Below are positions 22,600 through 34,529 of a stretch of 64,000 nucleotides of DNA, one piece after another. Every line of letters starts with the position of its first letter. Within the stretch, counting starts at the first letter, position 1. The notes under the pieces were generated by a model. The model saw only the letters and a list, made by a program, of their open reading frames with translations. It ran no database searches and was not told where the DNA came from. The stretch spans positions 10,084,406-10,148,405 of the forward strand of contig OW804098.1 in the NCBI GenBank assembly GCA_942159475.1, given 5' to 3'. This stretch comes from Sthenelais limicola. Its lineage: Eukaryota > Annelida > Polychaeta > Phyllodocida > Sigalionidae. Made by a program: the position numbers and the translations under genes.

Positions 22600-23349
22600 A
22601 CACTCTGTATTGCCTATAAGTTGCGGAGCTTTTTCACTATTTCTAACTGGTTTTGAAACATCTGCCCCCCCCCCCCAACCCCCACCCCCTTCTTCTTTTC
22701 TGTACTATCCTAGGATGACGTCCTGGCAGCCTTTCCCCTAAACAACAGCACATCTGCCCCAGTAACCCTTCACTTTATTCAGGTTCTTTAATATTCCCGG
22801 GTTAACTTTAGGTTTCTCTTACATGTCATCAAGGTTAGACAAACATATTAGACAAGTTAGAATTGATTAGCCTTAAAGACACAAGATACCTTTTGAAAAC
22901 ACTGTATTTAGGTGCTAAGGTAACTAAACACATCTTTAATCTCTTGGTGGAGAGGGAGAAGGTATCTCGTGTTTATTCACAGTAAACAAGCATAAACAAA
23001 CTCACATATATAATATAAACAGCTATAGGTTAATGAAGGCGTGCAAAAACAATTGGACAAAATCCTCTAAAAAGTTATGTTAAATTATGGCTTTCGATGT
23101 TGCGGAAGAAAGTAAATAAACTGAAAGAATCGCTCCAAGAGGGGAAAAGTCGACAATATGGCTTTACAATGTTCCAACATTTGCTTATTTTAACCTGGGC
23201 ATTCATACCGCCTCTGTCTTCATGAGTTTTATGATCAGAACTCTAGTAATATTACCAGTCCCTAAATACATAAGTGATAAGTCATAATATGAGCAGAATT
23301 GGTGAAATTATTTTGATGTAATTAATAGTTGGGAATGCATTTTTAACGT

Positions 23350-23408
23350 CTAGATATTTGAGAGGATTATAGAAGGCGAATTGTACACTTTCTGACGCTC
23401 TGACCCAC
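23350..23408 (+). mobile_element. family A right-end fragment
   Basis: Last 60 bp of an A copy only (TATTTGAGAGGATT...CTGACCCAC). Confidence 0.6.
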
Positions 23409-23659
23409 AGAGCTCCTCCCAAGAGCAGGTGGTGGCACAAGTAGCAAGTAGTTGGGATCCAGTTCCGTGCAGTGCTCGCCTCCCGCTATACCTGAGCTGG
23501 AATCACAGAGGCGCGGGTGCCACTGTTGGAACCCAAGCTGACTGGCAGCTGTTGCCAAACTAAACATGATTAAGGCTTGGGCCCAAGAGACTCTTTAGGA
23601 AGCTCACGGCAGTCTGCCATAGAAAATAGAAGGAGAGAAGTGTGAAAGTGAGTCTTAAT

Positions 23660-23994
23660 AGGGGAGTTGCATAGCCGCCTTTTTGAATCCTGATTCACAT
23701 GGAATTATGGGACTAATGGTACAGTGTAAAATCTATAGAAATCATGCCATGTTCAGCATGGGATATTTATCCGTGCTCTATTGTATTATACATGTTTCTA
23801 TAACAGAAGTACCCATCATTCCCATCATGCATTTGGTTTTCATAGAACATTTAGAAAAGCTGTGATATTCGTGAAAGCATTCTTGCAATTTTTATAAAAA
23901 AAATGTTGCCAAATATTTGTATGTCGGATTTCATTCAAATCCAGCCCATGATGCACTGTACCAGACATGCGCAGTGGCACATGCGAATCCCCTA
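23660..23994 (+). mobile_element. family C MITE with an empty-site paralogue
   Basis: Complete. The flanks (23617-23659, 23996-24062) are contiguous without the element at 25109-25215. Confidence 0.9.
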
Positions 23995-24397
23995 TTGTTG
24001 GCTGGGGTCATTAAATGTGTCGCTAGTGGAAATGTATTACATTCCTGCTGTGGCAGATGCAGGGTATTATTTCTCATTTTGATTGGCGAAACCAAATCCA
24101 TTTATTCTCTCCAATATACATCAATTCGCTTTTCTTTTTTTGCTTAAATAAATGTAGATAAACCTCAAATTCTTAATATAAAATATATAAGGTGTACATA
24201 TACATGAGTTATTCTAACTGTACCTTATTAACCTTGTTATCAATTCTGATCATACATCTATAATTAAGCTTAATTGATAAACACCAAATACTATAATTAA
24301 GCCGTTATAAGAACGTCTTACATTTTTCATTGAAAAAATTATGAGTTAAACTGTCAAGAATAACATTTGAACATACTGTGGAGTACAATTAAAAAGA

Positions 24398-24460
24398 CAT
24401 AAGATAAGATAAGAGGTTTTTTATTTGCCTTTAAAGGGGTACAAATAGAGCAGTAATTGT
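24398..24460 (-). mobile_element. short LINE-like 3' end with (TTATC)n tail
   Basis: AAGATAAGATAAGAGGTTTTTTATTTGCC: the same tail and polyadenylation region as the copies at 4.7 and 15.5 kb, but only about 60 bp long. Confidence 0.5.
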
Positions 24461-24465
24461 GAGTT

Positions 24466-24708
24466 TTATGGGTCAGATTTTCAGAAAATGTACAATTCGC
24501 CTTCACCAATCCTCTCAAATAACACACATTTATGACAAAAATAAGCTTCAAAATGCAGTTTAACATAACAGAACTGATGCATTAAATCAATACGATACCA
24601 AATATACTCAGATATACCCGGTATTCATCATTTTTCAGCATAATTTAGGAGAAATTACTAAATATGTAGAGCGGCCAATGGTGCATTTCCTGAAAATCTG
24701 ACCCATAT
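24466..24708 (-). mobile_element. family A MITE (alpha)
   Basis: Complete. Confidence 0.85.
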
Positions 24709-24865
24709 GAGAGAAGACAAATTGGTCGAAATACCATTATGAGACTGCCAAGAGTTCATTTCTTCCGGCAGTTACCATGAATTCAGAATAAAACTACAAG
24801 AGAGTGATACATAGATGAGACATAGATGCAGGTTCTTGGGTGAAGCTTGAGGGGGTGAGTTTGTT

Positions 24866-25105
24866 TATGAGTCAGGGTATCAGAAAATGAACAATCGGCA
24901 GCCCTACACATTTCATTAAATTTTGATAAATTGGGCAGAAAAAAAACGATGAAAAATAGTAGGTACAATTGAACATATTTGGTGTGGTGCTGTTTAAAAT
25001 GATCTGTTCAGTTATTCTGAACTGCATTTATGTCTTTATTATAGGGAGGTTATTTTAGAGAGTTGTTGAAGGTCAATTGTACATTTCCTGACGCCTTGAC
25101 CCGTA
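24866..25105 (+). mobile_element. family A MITE, diverged
   Basis: Ends GAGTCAGGGTATCAG and CTGACGCCTTGACCC, an older relative. Confidence 0.75.
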
Positions 25106-25276
25106 CAACCATAGAAAATAGAAGCCAAGAAGTGTGAAATGGTTCTTAATTGATGCTGGGGTCAGTAACTGTGTCGCTGGGAGAAATGTATTACATTCCT
25201 GTAGTGGCAGATGTAGAGTCTGGAAGGGAATCTCAGGGGGAGATGAGTTACACTTTAGATATAGATCTATTTCTAG

Positions 25277-25509
25277 ATATGGGTCAGATTTTCAGAAAAT
25301 GTACAATTGACAGCTGTACACATTGAGGAAATTCTCCTAAATTAGGCTGGAAAATGATGAATACCGGGTATATCTGAGTATATTTGGTATTTATAGTATC
25401 AGTTCTGTTATCTTAAACTGTATTTTTAAGCTCATTTCTGTCTGAAATGTGGGTTATTTGAGAGAGTTGGTGAACATGAATTGTACATTTTCTGAAAATC
25501 TGACCCATA
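25277..25509 (+). mobile_element. family A MITE (alpha)
   Basis: Complete. Confidence 0.85.
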
Positions 25510-25663
25510 TCTATCCAAGCTTCTTCTACTGGTGTTTACTCCACATTATTTCCACTGAGTGCGGTGGGGAATACTGGGATAATCTTGTATAATTGTTTAT
25601 TTAATCTTCCCTCCTGATGGTAGTTTTCCTGTAAACAGATACATTCATGTTACATGGGGATTC

Positions 25664-26080
25664 ATATGAGACGTGTTTCAGGAAAATGAGTCATAAGTCG
25701 CAAAAATGGATTTTGAGTTATCATTATATTTGAAAAGATGAGAGCAAGCCGATTCCAATGATAGTAAACAATAGGACATTTAATACGTATTTCGAAATTT
25801 TGAGTTTGATATTTTTATTTTTGAAAAAAAAGTTTGCAATATTCTGGGTGGACATTGAATAGTAAAGCAGCGGAATATACTCTATATATGATAACCCTTA
25901 GATATGCATGGATATATTTATAACACTGTCTTGAAATTTGGGAAATGTATTCATGCTACAAACAGCATTAAGCACCCCAAAGATAAAAACATTTCCACAA
26001 AGAGATCTTGTGAATAAAACACTTAGAAAAATAATCAATTTTGCGACTTGTGACTCATTTTCCTTTAACACATCACATAT
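25664..26080 (+). mobile_element. family B MITE
   Basis: Complete. Confidence 0.87.
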
Positions 26081-26499
26081 GTCCACTTAATCAGTGTCTA
26101 AGTATGTCAATGAATGAGTCGGGTCGCTTAGTATAATCAAGGGTTTTAACAAATTATCAAAAATTTAGAAATTTAGAAAATAAATAGCCCTTGGAATTAA
26201 GGAAAAGTCAGAACAAGTTATAATATCAATAAATGACTTCAAAACCTCAGTTTAATTAAGAATTCTGACTCATATCTTGGATGGTTTGTAGACTCAAATT
26301 GTCCATAAATTCCACAGGGGAAAAAGGAAAAAATGGTGATATATTCTGGAGAGATATTCCAGTTATGCAGCATCTTCCCTCCTAGACTACACGCAGCTTA
26401 TTGGCTTTTTCATGCTGAAGTTTAATCTCTGCATGCTCCCCTTTCTATAGGGGAGTTGCATGTGCCACTGTGCATGTCTGTGAAAAACTAAAATAAATC

Positions 26500-27520
26500 T
26501 TTTTTTTTTTTTTTTTGTAACGTAATATTTATTCAGTAGGTATTTACATAAGCAACCAAAACCATCTCGTTCCGAAGAACGTTGTTCCTGGGGTCCTGAA
26601 GATATTTCTATAGAACCCGGACCGAGAAATGGGTGGAGATTATACAAAGTATTTCTTTACCTTTGATTTCGGTCTTTCAATCATTCGTTAATTAATTGGT
26701 TATTATCAATTGATTTCTTATCATGCAGTTAACGACCTATACAGTATCTATAAAAGTGTAATGAGATATAATGAGATGAGATGGGAATGTTGATGATAGA
26801 ATTATCTCATTTATATTTTAGTCTTGTCTATTTAATTGGTGGGTGAGTGAGTGGTAACTTCACATGTCTAATACATATAGGTCCCAGGATCCAATACCAT
26901 TCATTTAATCCTATTGTTAACAACATTTGCATTTCTTCTCTAGGTAGTATTCAAGTACATATTACTTATCAATAGAATTAGGCAGCGTTTTGCAAAATGT
27001 GCCTCTTAAGAGCAGCACTAAATTCCTTAGCAATATTAAGTTTGCGGAGGGGCGGCGGCAAGGCGTTCCATTCTCTGGCACACTGGTAATACATAGACCT
27101 TTTATCCTTTTCGGTTTTAGGGATGAAGGTGTTTAGGGTTGGAGCCGTGTTTTGTCTAGTGCTTCTATTTATTTGAGTATTATCTCTATTATATGCTTTC
27201 GCATGGGCCATTTTTAAATTGTTATAAAGCATTCTATCATTAATTGTCATAGTATTCGTGAGTCTGTGTAGGTCGACTACCGGTGTCCTGATATTTGAAC
27301 CAGTGGCACTCCTTAATATCCTATTTTGTAGTTTTTGAATTTTATTTTTATCTCCTTGTGACAGACAAGACAGTACAGATAAGCTGTAGTCGAATATGGA
27401 TATGATTTTCGCTTTACTCAGCATTATAGCTGTTAGTGTCTAAATTGGGTCTAATTTTGTTGAAGGTAAATAACTTATGATTAACTTGCTTGATTAGGGA
27501 GTTTAGCTGTCCTGTCATCT
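26500..27520 (-). mobile_element. 5'-truncated LINE, poly(A)-tailed, inserted in a family C element
   Basis: Minus-strand element: reverse transcriptase C-terminus (27424-26978), about 450 nt of 3' UTR, AATAAA (complement of 26528-26533) and a 17-nt poly(A), seen as T at 26500-26516. Flanking sequence on both sides belongs to one family C copy (26448-28188). I could not find a clear target duplication. Confidence 0.75.
26978..27424 (-). pseudogene. C-terminal fragment of a non-LTR retrotransposon reverse transcriptase
   Basis: 148 codons covering the last part of a CR1/Jockey-type ORF2. It has the FDYSLSVLS segment, then KIQKLQNRILRSATG, and near the end the typical tail KRSMYYQCAREWNALPPPLR...FSAALKRHIL. 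The catalytic palm (FADD box) and endonuclease are absent; the copy is 5' truncated at about 27.5 kb. The fragment itself has no stops, so insertion was fairly recent. The family pattern is from general knowledge; the clade is not resolved. Confidence 0.8.
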
Positions 27521-27709
27521 AACATATTCTACACATATTTTTATCAACGTTTAGAATTGAAATAGCCAGAAGTACGTTTGCCAATAGCGCAGCTTATATA
27601 AATGATCTATGAAATCCAAATGCATCACGGGAAAGATGAAGACTTATGTTGACTTATGTCATTATTATACATGACAATTGATATTGGAACAGTGTCAAGT
27701 GATCCTTAC

Positions 27710-28090
27710 TTATAGCAAATGGCACGATGGAGGGTTCAAACTGATCAAGACCCATCAGAAAACAGGACGAAGGTAGAGAGAGATTTCTAATTTAGGTTTT
27801 CTGATGGGTCGAGATCAGTTTGAACCTGAACAGAGTGCCATTTGCTATTTATTACACACTCTACCTGGATGTTAAAAAGTAAATTTAACTTGTTTAGCCT
27901 ATAGTTTAGCTCAAGGAGGCTTGATTCACCACAATTTGTAGGCCTAAGTTGCATGGTCAGGACAACGTCATCTGGCCTATGCTGCGCCAATGAGATTGCG
28001 TCTTTGGCCGAACTGTTCACGTAAACAGTTCGGATCAACGTAACTGCACCCCCAAACTGCACCTTTCTAACGGCTCACGTGTGTAATAAT
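27710..28090 (+). mobile_element. family D foldback element
   Basis: Same hairpin-tail layout, inserted in a family C copy. Confidence 0.78.
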
Positions 28091-28445
28091 GAACCATACT
28101 TAATGATCCCTAGCTTTAATTCTGATATACAACTCCCATGATTCATTGCGGATTAAGGTTCAAGATGACTGCCATGCAAACCCCCTATTCAGACCAAATG
28201 AAAATAGCTGAGGAAACCGGTGGCAGCTACCGGCTGTTACTAAATCATAAGCCTATAGGTTATTATGTACATGCCTACGAGATATTTCATTCGCAAGATG
28301 CTATAATGTACATGCATGCTTTTTACTTAGGGTAGAATTAGGTTTTTGTTTAGTCAAAGTTATCTATTCGTGAAGGAGAGCTTTGCAAAGGTTATGAACC
28401 CTACTTCAAGATAAGGAAGGTAGGAAAGCGCATGGAATAGAGGAT

Positions 28446-28684
28446 AGGGGTCAAATCTTCAGAAAACGTACAACTGGTCTTCACCAATCCTCTCAAATAA
28501 CTCGAATTTAAGACGAAAATCAGGTTCAAAATAGGGTTCAACATAACCAGACAGATTTATTGAATGAATATAATACAGAATATACTCAGATGGACCTAGT
28601 ATTTATCAATTGTCACTCGAATTTAGCTGAATTTGATAGATGTGTAGAACTGTAGATTGTGTATTTTCTGAAAATCTGACTCAT
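28446..28684 (-). mobile_element. family A MITE (gamma)
   Basis: Complete; left end GGGTCAAATCTTCAG. Confidence 0.82.
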
Positions 28685-28850
28685 TATCGAGGAAAGAAGA
28701 GAGATACATTGAGGAGAGAGGAAAGAGAATGAGAAGAACAAGTGTGATGAAGAGAGAGAATTGAGATTGAGAAAGTAGACAAAGAGATATCATTGTGAAA
28801 AGAGGGAAATACATTAGAGGAGGTGGAAGACTGGAGGGTGAACTGAGAAA
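28683..28850 (+). repeat. purine-rich shoulder preceding the CT tract
   Basis: GA-rich, less pure than its neighbour. The strand bias flips at about 28855 to pyrimidine. Confidence 0.7.
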
Positions 28851-28899
28851 ACGTTGGTCTTTCTGGCTTTCTACCTCTGCCTGTTTTGTGTATCTGTTT

Positions 28900-29790
28900 G
28901 CCTCTCCTCCACTCGCCTCCTATCTCGCTTTGTCTCCCTTTCTCTCTCTTTTCCTTCTCTCTCCCATTTCCTCTCTCTCTTTCCTTCTCTTTCCCTCTCT
29001 TTCCCTTTCTCTCTCTCCCTTTCCCCCTCTCTCCTCTCTCCTCTCTCCCTCCCTCTCCCCTCCCTCCCTCCCTCTCTCTCCCTCCCTCTCTCTCCCTCCC
29101 TCCCTCCCTCCCTCTCACTCTCTTCTTCCCTCCCTCTCTCCCTCCCACTCTCCCTCACTCACTCTCACTCTCTCCTTCCCTCACTCTACTCTCTCTCCCT
29201 CTCCTCTCTCTCCTCTCTCTCCTCTCTCTCCTCTCTCCCTCCCTCTCTCTCTCCTCTCTTCCTCTCTCTCCTCTCTCTCTTTCTCTCTCTCCCTCTCCTC
29301 TCCCCTCTCTCCTCTCTCCCTCCCTCTCTCTCTCCTCTCTCCCCCTCTCTCTCTCCCTCTCCCTCTCTCTCCCTCTCTCCCTCTCTCTCCCTCTCCCTCT
29401 CTCTCCTCTCTCTCTCTATCCTCTCTCCCCTTCTCCCTCTCTCTCTCCTCTCTCCCCCCTCTCTCTCCCTCTCTCCCTCTCTCTCTCCTTCTCTGCCTCT
29501 CTCCTCTTTCTCCCTCCCTCCCTCCCTCCCTCTCACTCTCTTCTTCCCTCCCTCTCTATCTTGCCTCCCTCCCTCTCTCCTCTCTCCCCTTCTCCCTCTC
29601 TCTCTCCTCTCTCCCCTTCTCCCTCTCTCTCTCCTCTCTCCCCCTCTCTCTCTCTTTCTCTGCCTCTCCTCTCTCCTCTCTCCCCCTCTCTCTCCTCTCT
29701 CCCTCCCTCTCTATCCTGCCTCCCTCCCTGTCTCCTCTCTCCCATTGTCTCTCTCATTCGCCTCCCCACTCTCTCTCTTCCTCAACCCTT
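28900..29790 (+). repeat. 890-bp pyrimidine tract (CT-rich)
   Basis: CTCTCCCTCC-type sequence throughout. Frames of over 300 codons on the + strand encode only Ser/Leu/Pro/Phe and are artefacts. Confidence 0.97.
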
Positions 29791-30044
29791 CTCAAGGAAA
29801 CTGATAGAACCTGATTTAACTTCGCGCTCATCCCCATCTGCACCACATCCACCCATCCTGAAGGCATTCCAACTCTCTAAGTCCAAATGATAGAGATTCT
29901 CCTACTTTAGAAAGCTTCACATATCGACAAAAAATGTATTACATGCTGCGAGAAAGCATTACGTGTTAAGCTTGTCAAACCATGAAATAATAAAATGTGC
30001 TTCTCGTTACACTCTCTCTATTATTCTTATCTCCCAAAGATACT

Positions 30045-30280
30045 AATGGGTCAGATTTTCTCAAAATGTATAATTAGCAGCTCTACACATTTAGTGAATT
30101 CTGCTAAATCAGGCTGAAAAAATGAAGAATACCGGGTATATCTGAGTATATTTGGTGTAGCATTGATTTATAGTATAAGTTATGTTATGTTAAACTGCAT
30201 TTTGAAGCTAGTTTCTGTCTTAAATATGGGTTGTTTGAGAGGATTGGTGAAGGCGAATTGTACATTTTCTGAAGATCTGG
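30045..30280 (+). mobile_element. family A MITE (alpha)
   Basis: Complete to CTGAAGATCTG; last bases lost. Confidence 0.82.
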
Positions 30281-30586
30281 CAAGTGGAAGTGAGAGCGCT
30301 GGAGAGAGATGGGGGACTAGGTAGGGAGGTGGTAACTTCTTTTTAAAATTTATTTTAGAAAAGTGTCTACTCATATTTTATAACAATAGTTGTTTTAAAC
30401 AATGGAAATGTGCTTTTTGACAGTTCTGGGTTAGAAAAACCTGTTTTCCTGTTTTTAGCTTTTGTTGTCAAAAGATAAAAAAAAGTAAGGTATGGTCAAA
30501 TTCTTTTTAGCTAGGGGAAGTATTTTTTTTTTTAGGTAGGGGGGTAAATCGGAAAACACACCTATATTTTTTGGCCTGGGGTGGAG

Positions 30587-30735
30587 ATAGAGAGATCCCT
30601 AGCAATGCGGAGAGAGAGGGACAGAGATCAGAGGGGTAGGGGGAGAGTGAGGAAGAGGGGGAGAGAGAATAGGGCAGGGGAGAGGAGAAGGAGGGTAGGG
30701 AGGGGGAGAGGGAGGAAAAAGATATAGTAGAGTAG
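30587..30735 (+). repeat. purine tract
   Basis: GGAGAGAGAGGGACAG-type sequence, about 150 bp. Confidence 0.9.
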
Positions 30736-30785
30736 AGTATACCTCCCCTTCCCACTAGATCTATGAAGTGCCCCCCCCCCCTCTA

Positions 30786-31026
30786 TATGGGTCAGATTTT
30801 CAGAAAATGTACAATTGGCAGCTCTATAAATTTAGGAAATTTTACTAAAATAGGCTGAGAAATGATGAATACTGGGTAAATCTGAGTATATTTGGTGTCG
30901 TTTTGATTTAAAGTATCAGTTCCATCATGTTAAACTGCATTTTGAAGCTCATTTTTGTCTTAAATGTGGGTTATTTGAGAGGATTGCAGAACACGAATTG
31001 TACATTTTTTGAAAAACTGACCCATA
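30786..31026 (+). mobile_element. family A MITE (alpha) between 50-bp direct repeats
   Basis: Complete. Flanked by copies of ATACCTCC...CCACTAGATCTATGRAGTG, C run, CTCTATAT at 30739-30788 and 31039-31088, exactly 300 bp apart. Confidence 0.85.
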
Positions 31027-31280
31027 TAATAAACCCCTATACCTCCTCTACCCACTAGATCTATGGAGTGCCCCCCCCCCCTCTATATACTCTTCCCGCT
31101 TATTATTCGCCTCATTATGTAGGATATCAGAGTGAACAGCAGGAGGTAGACACCTCCAGGGTGAAGGGTTGCTACCCTGGACCCATATTTCACTCCCCCA
31201 GGAGTAGAACCCCAATATAGAGCAACTCAATGTGTACACGACCTGCTCCTCCTTCATGTACAGCTATGTAAGTGTGTATG

Positions 31281-31489
31281 AATGGGTCAAATCGCCTGAA
31301 AATGTACAATAAGCAGCTTACACTTTTAATAAATTTTACTAAATTATGCTGAAAATGAATAAATTTCAGTTATATCTGAGCAAATTCGGGTATTGTGTTG
31401 ATTACAAATGCTGTTCGCTTATGTTTAACATTTGTTTTGGGTTGTTTGAGTGAAGTTGAGTTGTACATTTTCTTACACCCTGACCCATA
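31281..31489 (+). mobile_element. family A MITE, diverged
   Basis: GGGTCAAATCGCCTG...TTACACCCTGACCC; short interior. Confidence 0.7.
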
Positions 31490-31718
31490 TGTAGGTCAAG
31501 GTTTTGTCTAATTGATGTTCACACTTTGTAGATAAATAATGAAGGTGGAACTACATTCATACGTGACGGAGGTGCACAAAAAGCATACAGGTACGCATCT
31601 GAAAGTAAATTTCAGGTGTAATGAGAGGAAACTACTTGGAAATGGAAGGAGATATTCTGTAAGCCGAAAGAATTTTGAAGGCTATTTTTTAAAAAGGTCT
31701 AAGCTAAATGTGGTTGAT

Positions 31719-32131
31719 TATATGTGATCCGTTTTAGGAAAATGAGTCATAAGTCGCAAAAAATTGATTTGAGATATCATATTTCAAAAGAGGAGATCAA
31801 GCTGATTCAAATGATAGTAAACACTAGGACACCGATGTATTTCTATATTATTTTTAAGTTTAATATTTTTATTTTTGAAAAAAAAGTTTGCACTGTCTGT
31901 GGCTGGGTAATTACCCATAAAGTAACTAAATATACTCCATACATGGGCCTTCAAAACGCAAGGATATATTTAATACAATGTCCCGAAATTTGTTACACGG
32001 ATTTATATGACTGTGGGTGCTAAACCCTCTAAAAATCAGAACATTTTAATAAAGAGATCTTGTGATAAAAACACTTTGAAAAATATCAATTTTGCGACTT
32101 GTGACTCATTTTCCTGAAACACATCACATAT
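31719..32131 (+). mobile_element. family B MITE
   Basis: Complete. Confidence 0.87.
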
Positions 32132-32276
32132 GGGGGAAGTAGTTTATAATAACAATAAACATTAGTTTCTCAACTAGCTAACTATATCATACATTTCAAT
32201 ACATTTACAGTTTTCAAAATATAATGATAATGATTGGTCCAGACAGTTGTAGTACAGCAGCAAGCGACTGTTCTTT

Positions 32277-32529
32277 TTATCAAAAAGCTGCAAGAATGTT
32301 TTCGCCATTACCAGAGTTTGTATAAATGAGTTATGAAAACCAAATGCATCACGGGAAAGATGAAGTCAGTGTTATGGAAACATGTATAACACATGGATTT
32401 TGACATTACAGCATCGATAGATATTTCCTGCTAAACATAACATGTTTTCTATAGATTTTACACTGTACCATTAGTCCCATAATTCCATGCGAATCAAGAT
32501 TCAAAATTGCGGCTATGCAAATCCCCTAT
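32277..32529 (-). mobile_element. family C MITE, left end missing
   Basis: From AGCTGCAAGAATG to GCAAATCCCCTAT. Confidence 0.75.
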
Positions 32530-32685
32530 TGGAATTGGACGCCATTTTTGTGGTTAGTTATTAGAGAATTTATCCAATTTGTTAGGGAATATCTGCCTCA
32601 AGCTACCTCAAGAATTTACCTTATTTTGAGACTTATTCAAAAGAAGTTTGATACTTCTAAATTACCCTGGCAATTGTTGCTTAGC

Positions 32686-33085
32686 ATATGTGATCTGTTT
32701 TAGGAAAATGAGTCATAAGTCGCAAAGAATAGATTTTGAGATACCATTATATTTGAAAGGATGAGATCAAGCCGATTCCAATGATAGTAAACAGTCTAAT
32801 AATCTAATAAGTATTTTTAGATTTTCAGTTTGATATTTTCGTTTTTGAAATAAAAGTTTCCAATATTTCTGGGGGTCAATAAACAGTATAAGGTAACTAA
32901 ATGTAGTCCATATGAGGACCTTCAAAACGAAAGGATCTATTACATAGATTGTACTGAAATTAGATACATCAATTGATATAGCTATACAAATTAGAACATT
33001 CCAATAATGAGATCTTGTGAAAAAAACACTTTGAAAAATATCCATTTTGCGACTTGTGACTCATTTTCTTAAACACATCACATAT
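32686..33085 (+). mobile_element. family B MITE
   Basis: Complete. Confidence 0.87.
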
Positions 33086-33332
33086 AGGTTTGAAATGTGG
33101 CAAACATGAATAAAAGATTTAGCTTTAGACCTTCTAGATGTCTGCAGGTGCATTTATTTCCACTGCCTTGTACGTAAAAAATAAAGAATAAATAATGGAA
33201 AAGGTTTTACAGTTTCTGACGCGGACACTTCTTCCCACTTTATACCTGCCACAAACTACACAAATTACTATTGTTTTATTACTAGATGAAATGTTCTTTT
33301 AGATAGGCAACGCTTGAAAAAAGCCATGACGG

Positions 33333-33575
33333 ATATGGGTCAGATTTTCAGAAAATGTACAATTCAACTTCACCAATCTTCTCAAATAACCCAAATTTTA
33401 GACGAATATAAGGTTCAAAATACAGTTCAACCAAACCAAACAGATTGCTAGAATCAATGCAATGCCGAATATTCACGAATTTACCTAGTATTGGCCAAAT
33501 TGCAGCCTAATTTTGAAGAATTTACTAAATGTATACAGCTGCCAATTGTACATTTTCTGAAAATCTGCTTCATAT
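33333..33575 (-). mobile_element. family A MITE (beta)
   Basis: Complete, right end mutated (CTGCTTCATA). Confidence 0.83.
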
Positions 33576-33855
33576 AGTGTTTTCCATTGAATGATTGTTA
33601 AATGCATTGGCCTTTAAAGAAATAAAGAAAAAAAACTGTAATGTGCTTTATCATTTATCAGAGGTGGAAGTCATGACAAAAATACTGGAACTTTCAATCC
33701 AGGATAAATGATAAGGTAATCGTTGTTTTAAGTTGCACTGGCCTCCATGACATTTAAATGTTAGTAATGGTGGTTAGCATGTAATGTATACATGTGCCAC
33801 AAATTCAGGAGTTTTTCATTCTGAGTTCAGTTATTCATCGGTTTTTGTTTTGTTA

Positions 33856-34095
33856 TCTGGGTCAGGTTTTCAGAAAATGTACAATTAGCAGCTCTACACA
33901 TTTGGGAAATTCCCCTTATTTAAGCTGAAAAATGAAGAAAACCAGGTATATCTGAGTATATTTGGTATACATTGATTTAAAGTATCAGTTCTGTTATGTC
34001 AAACTGCATTTTGAAGCTCATTTTTGTCTTAAATGTGGGTTATTTGAGAGGATTGGTGAAGGCGAATTGTACATTTTCTGAAAATCTGACCCATC
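33856..34095 (+). mobile_element. family A MITE (alpha)
   Basis: Complete. Confidence 0.85.
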
Positions 34096-34151
34096 TACCG
34101 TGCCATCGATAGATAAATGGAAGGGGGTATTTTAAGGGTGGTCTTCATCAA

Positions 34152-34493
34152 TAGGGGAGTTGCATGTGCCACTGCGCATGTCTATGACAGTGCATCCTGG
34201 GATAGATTCAGTTAAAATCTAACATACAAATATTTAGCAACAATTTTATGGAAAATTGCAAGAATGTTTTCCATAATATCATAGCTAGGTTGTGTAAATT
34301 TTCTATAGAAACCAAATGCATGATGGGAAAGATGGAGTTATGTGTTATAGAAACATCTAAAACACATGGATATTGATATTGGACCACTGATAAATATTCC
34401 GAGCTAAAGATAACATATTTTCTATAGATTTTATACTGTACCATTACTCCCATAGTTCCATGCGAACAAAATGGCGACTATGCAACTCCCCTA
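34152..34493 (-). mobile_element. family C MITE
   Basis: Complete. Confidence 0.87.
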
Positions 34494-34529
34494 TTGATTT
34501 AACCATTGATTGTCTCCTTCACATTTGGA

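Larger units (their letters stand above)
20521..22917 (+). repeat. 85-bp dispersed direct repeat (20521-20604 and 22832-22917)
   Basis: Both contain GTTAGACAAACATATTAGAC and CCTTTTGAAAACA, with a deletion near the middle of one. Confidence 0.8.
26448..28188 (-). mobile_element. family C MITE split by a LINE and a family D element
   Basis: Left end 26448-26486, middle 27530-27709 (AAATGCATCACGGG), right end 28091-28188. A LINE (26500-27520) and a D element (27710-28090) lie between. Confidence 0.82.

Noticed and set aside
27787..28062. 91-codon ORF near 27.9 kb
   Set aside because: Complement of a family D tail, not conserved between copies.
28795..29890. Three overlapping Ser/Leu/Pro ORFs of over 300 codons
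   Set aside because: Composition of a CT tract; all frames look alike and there are no splice sites or domains.
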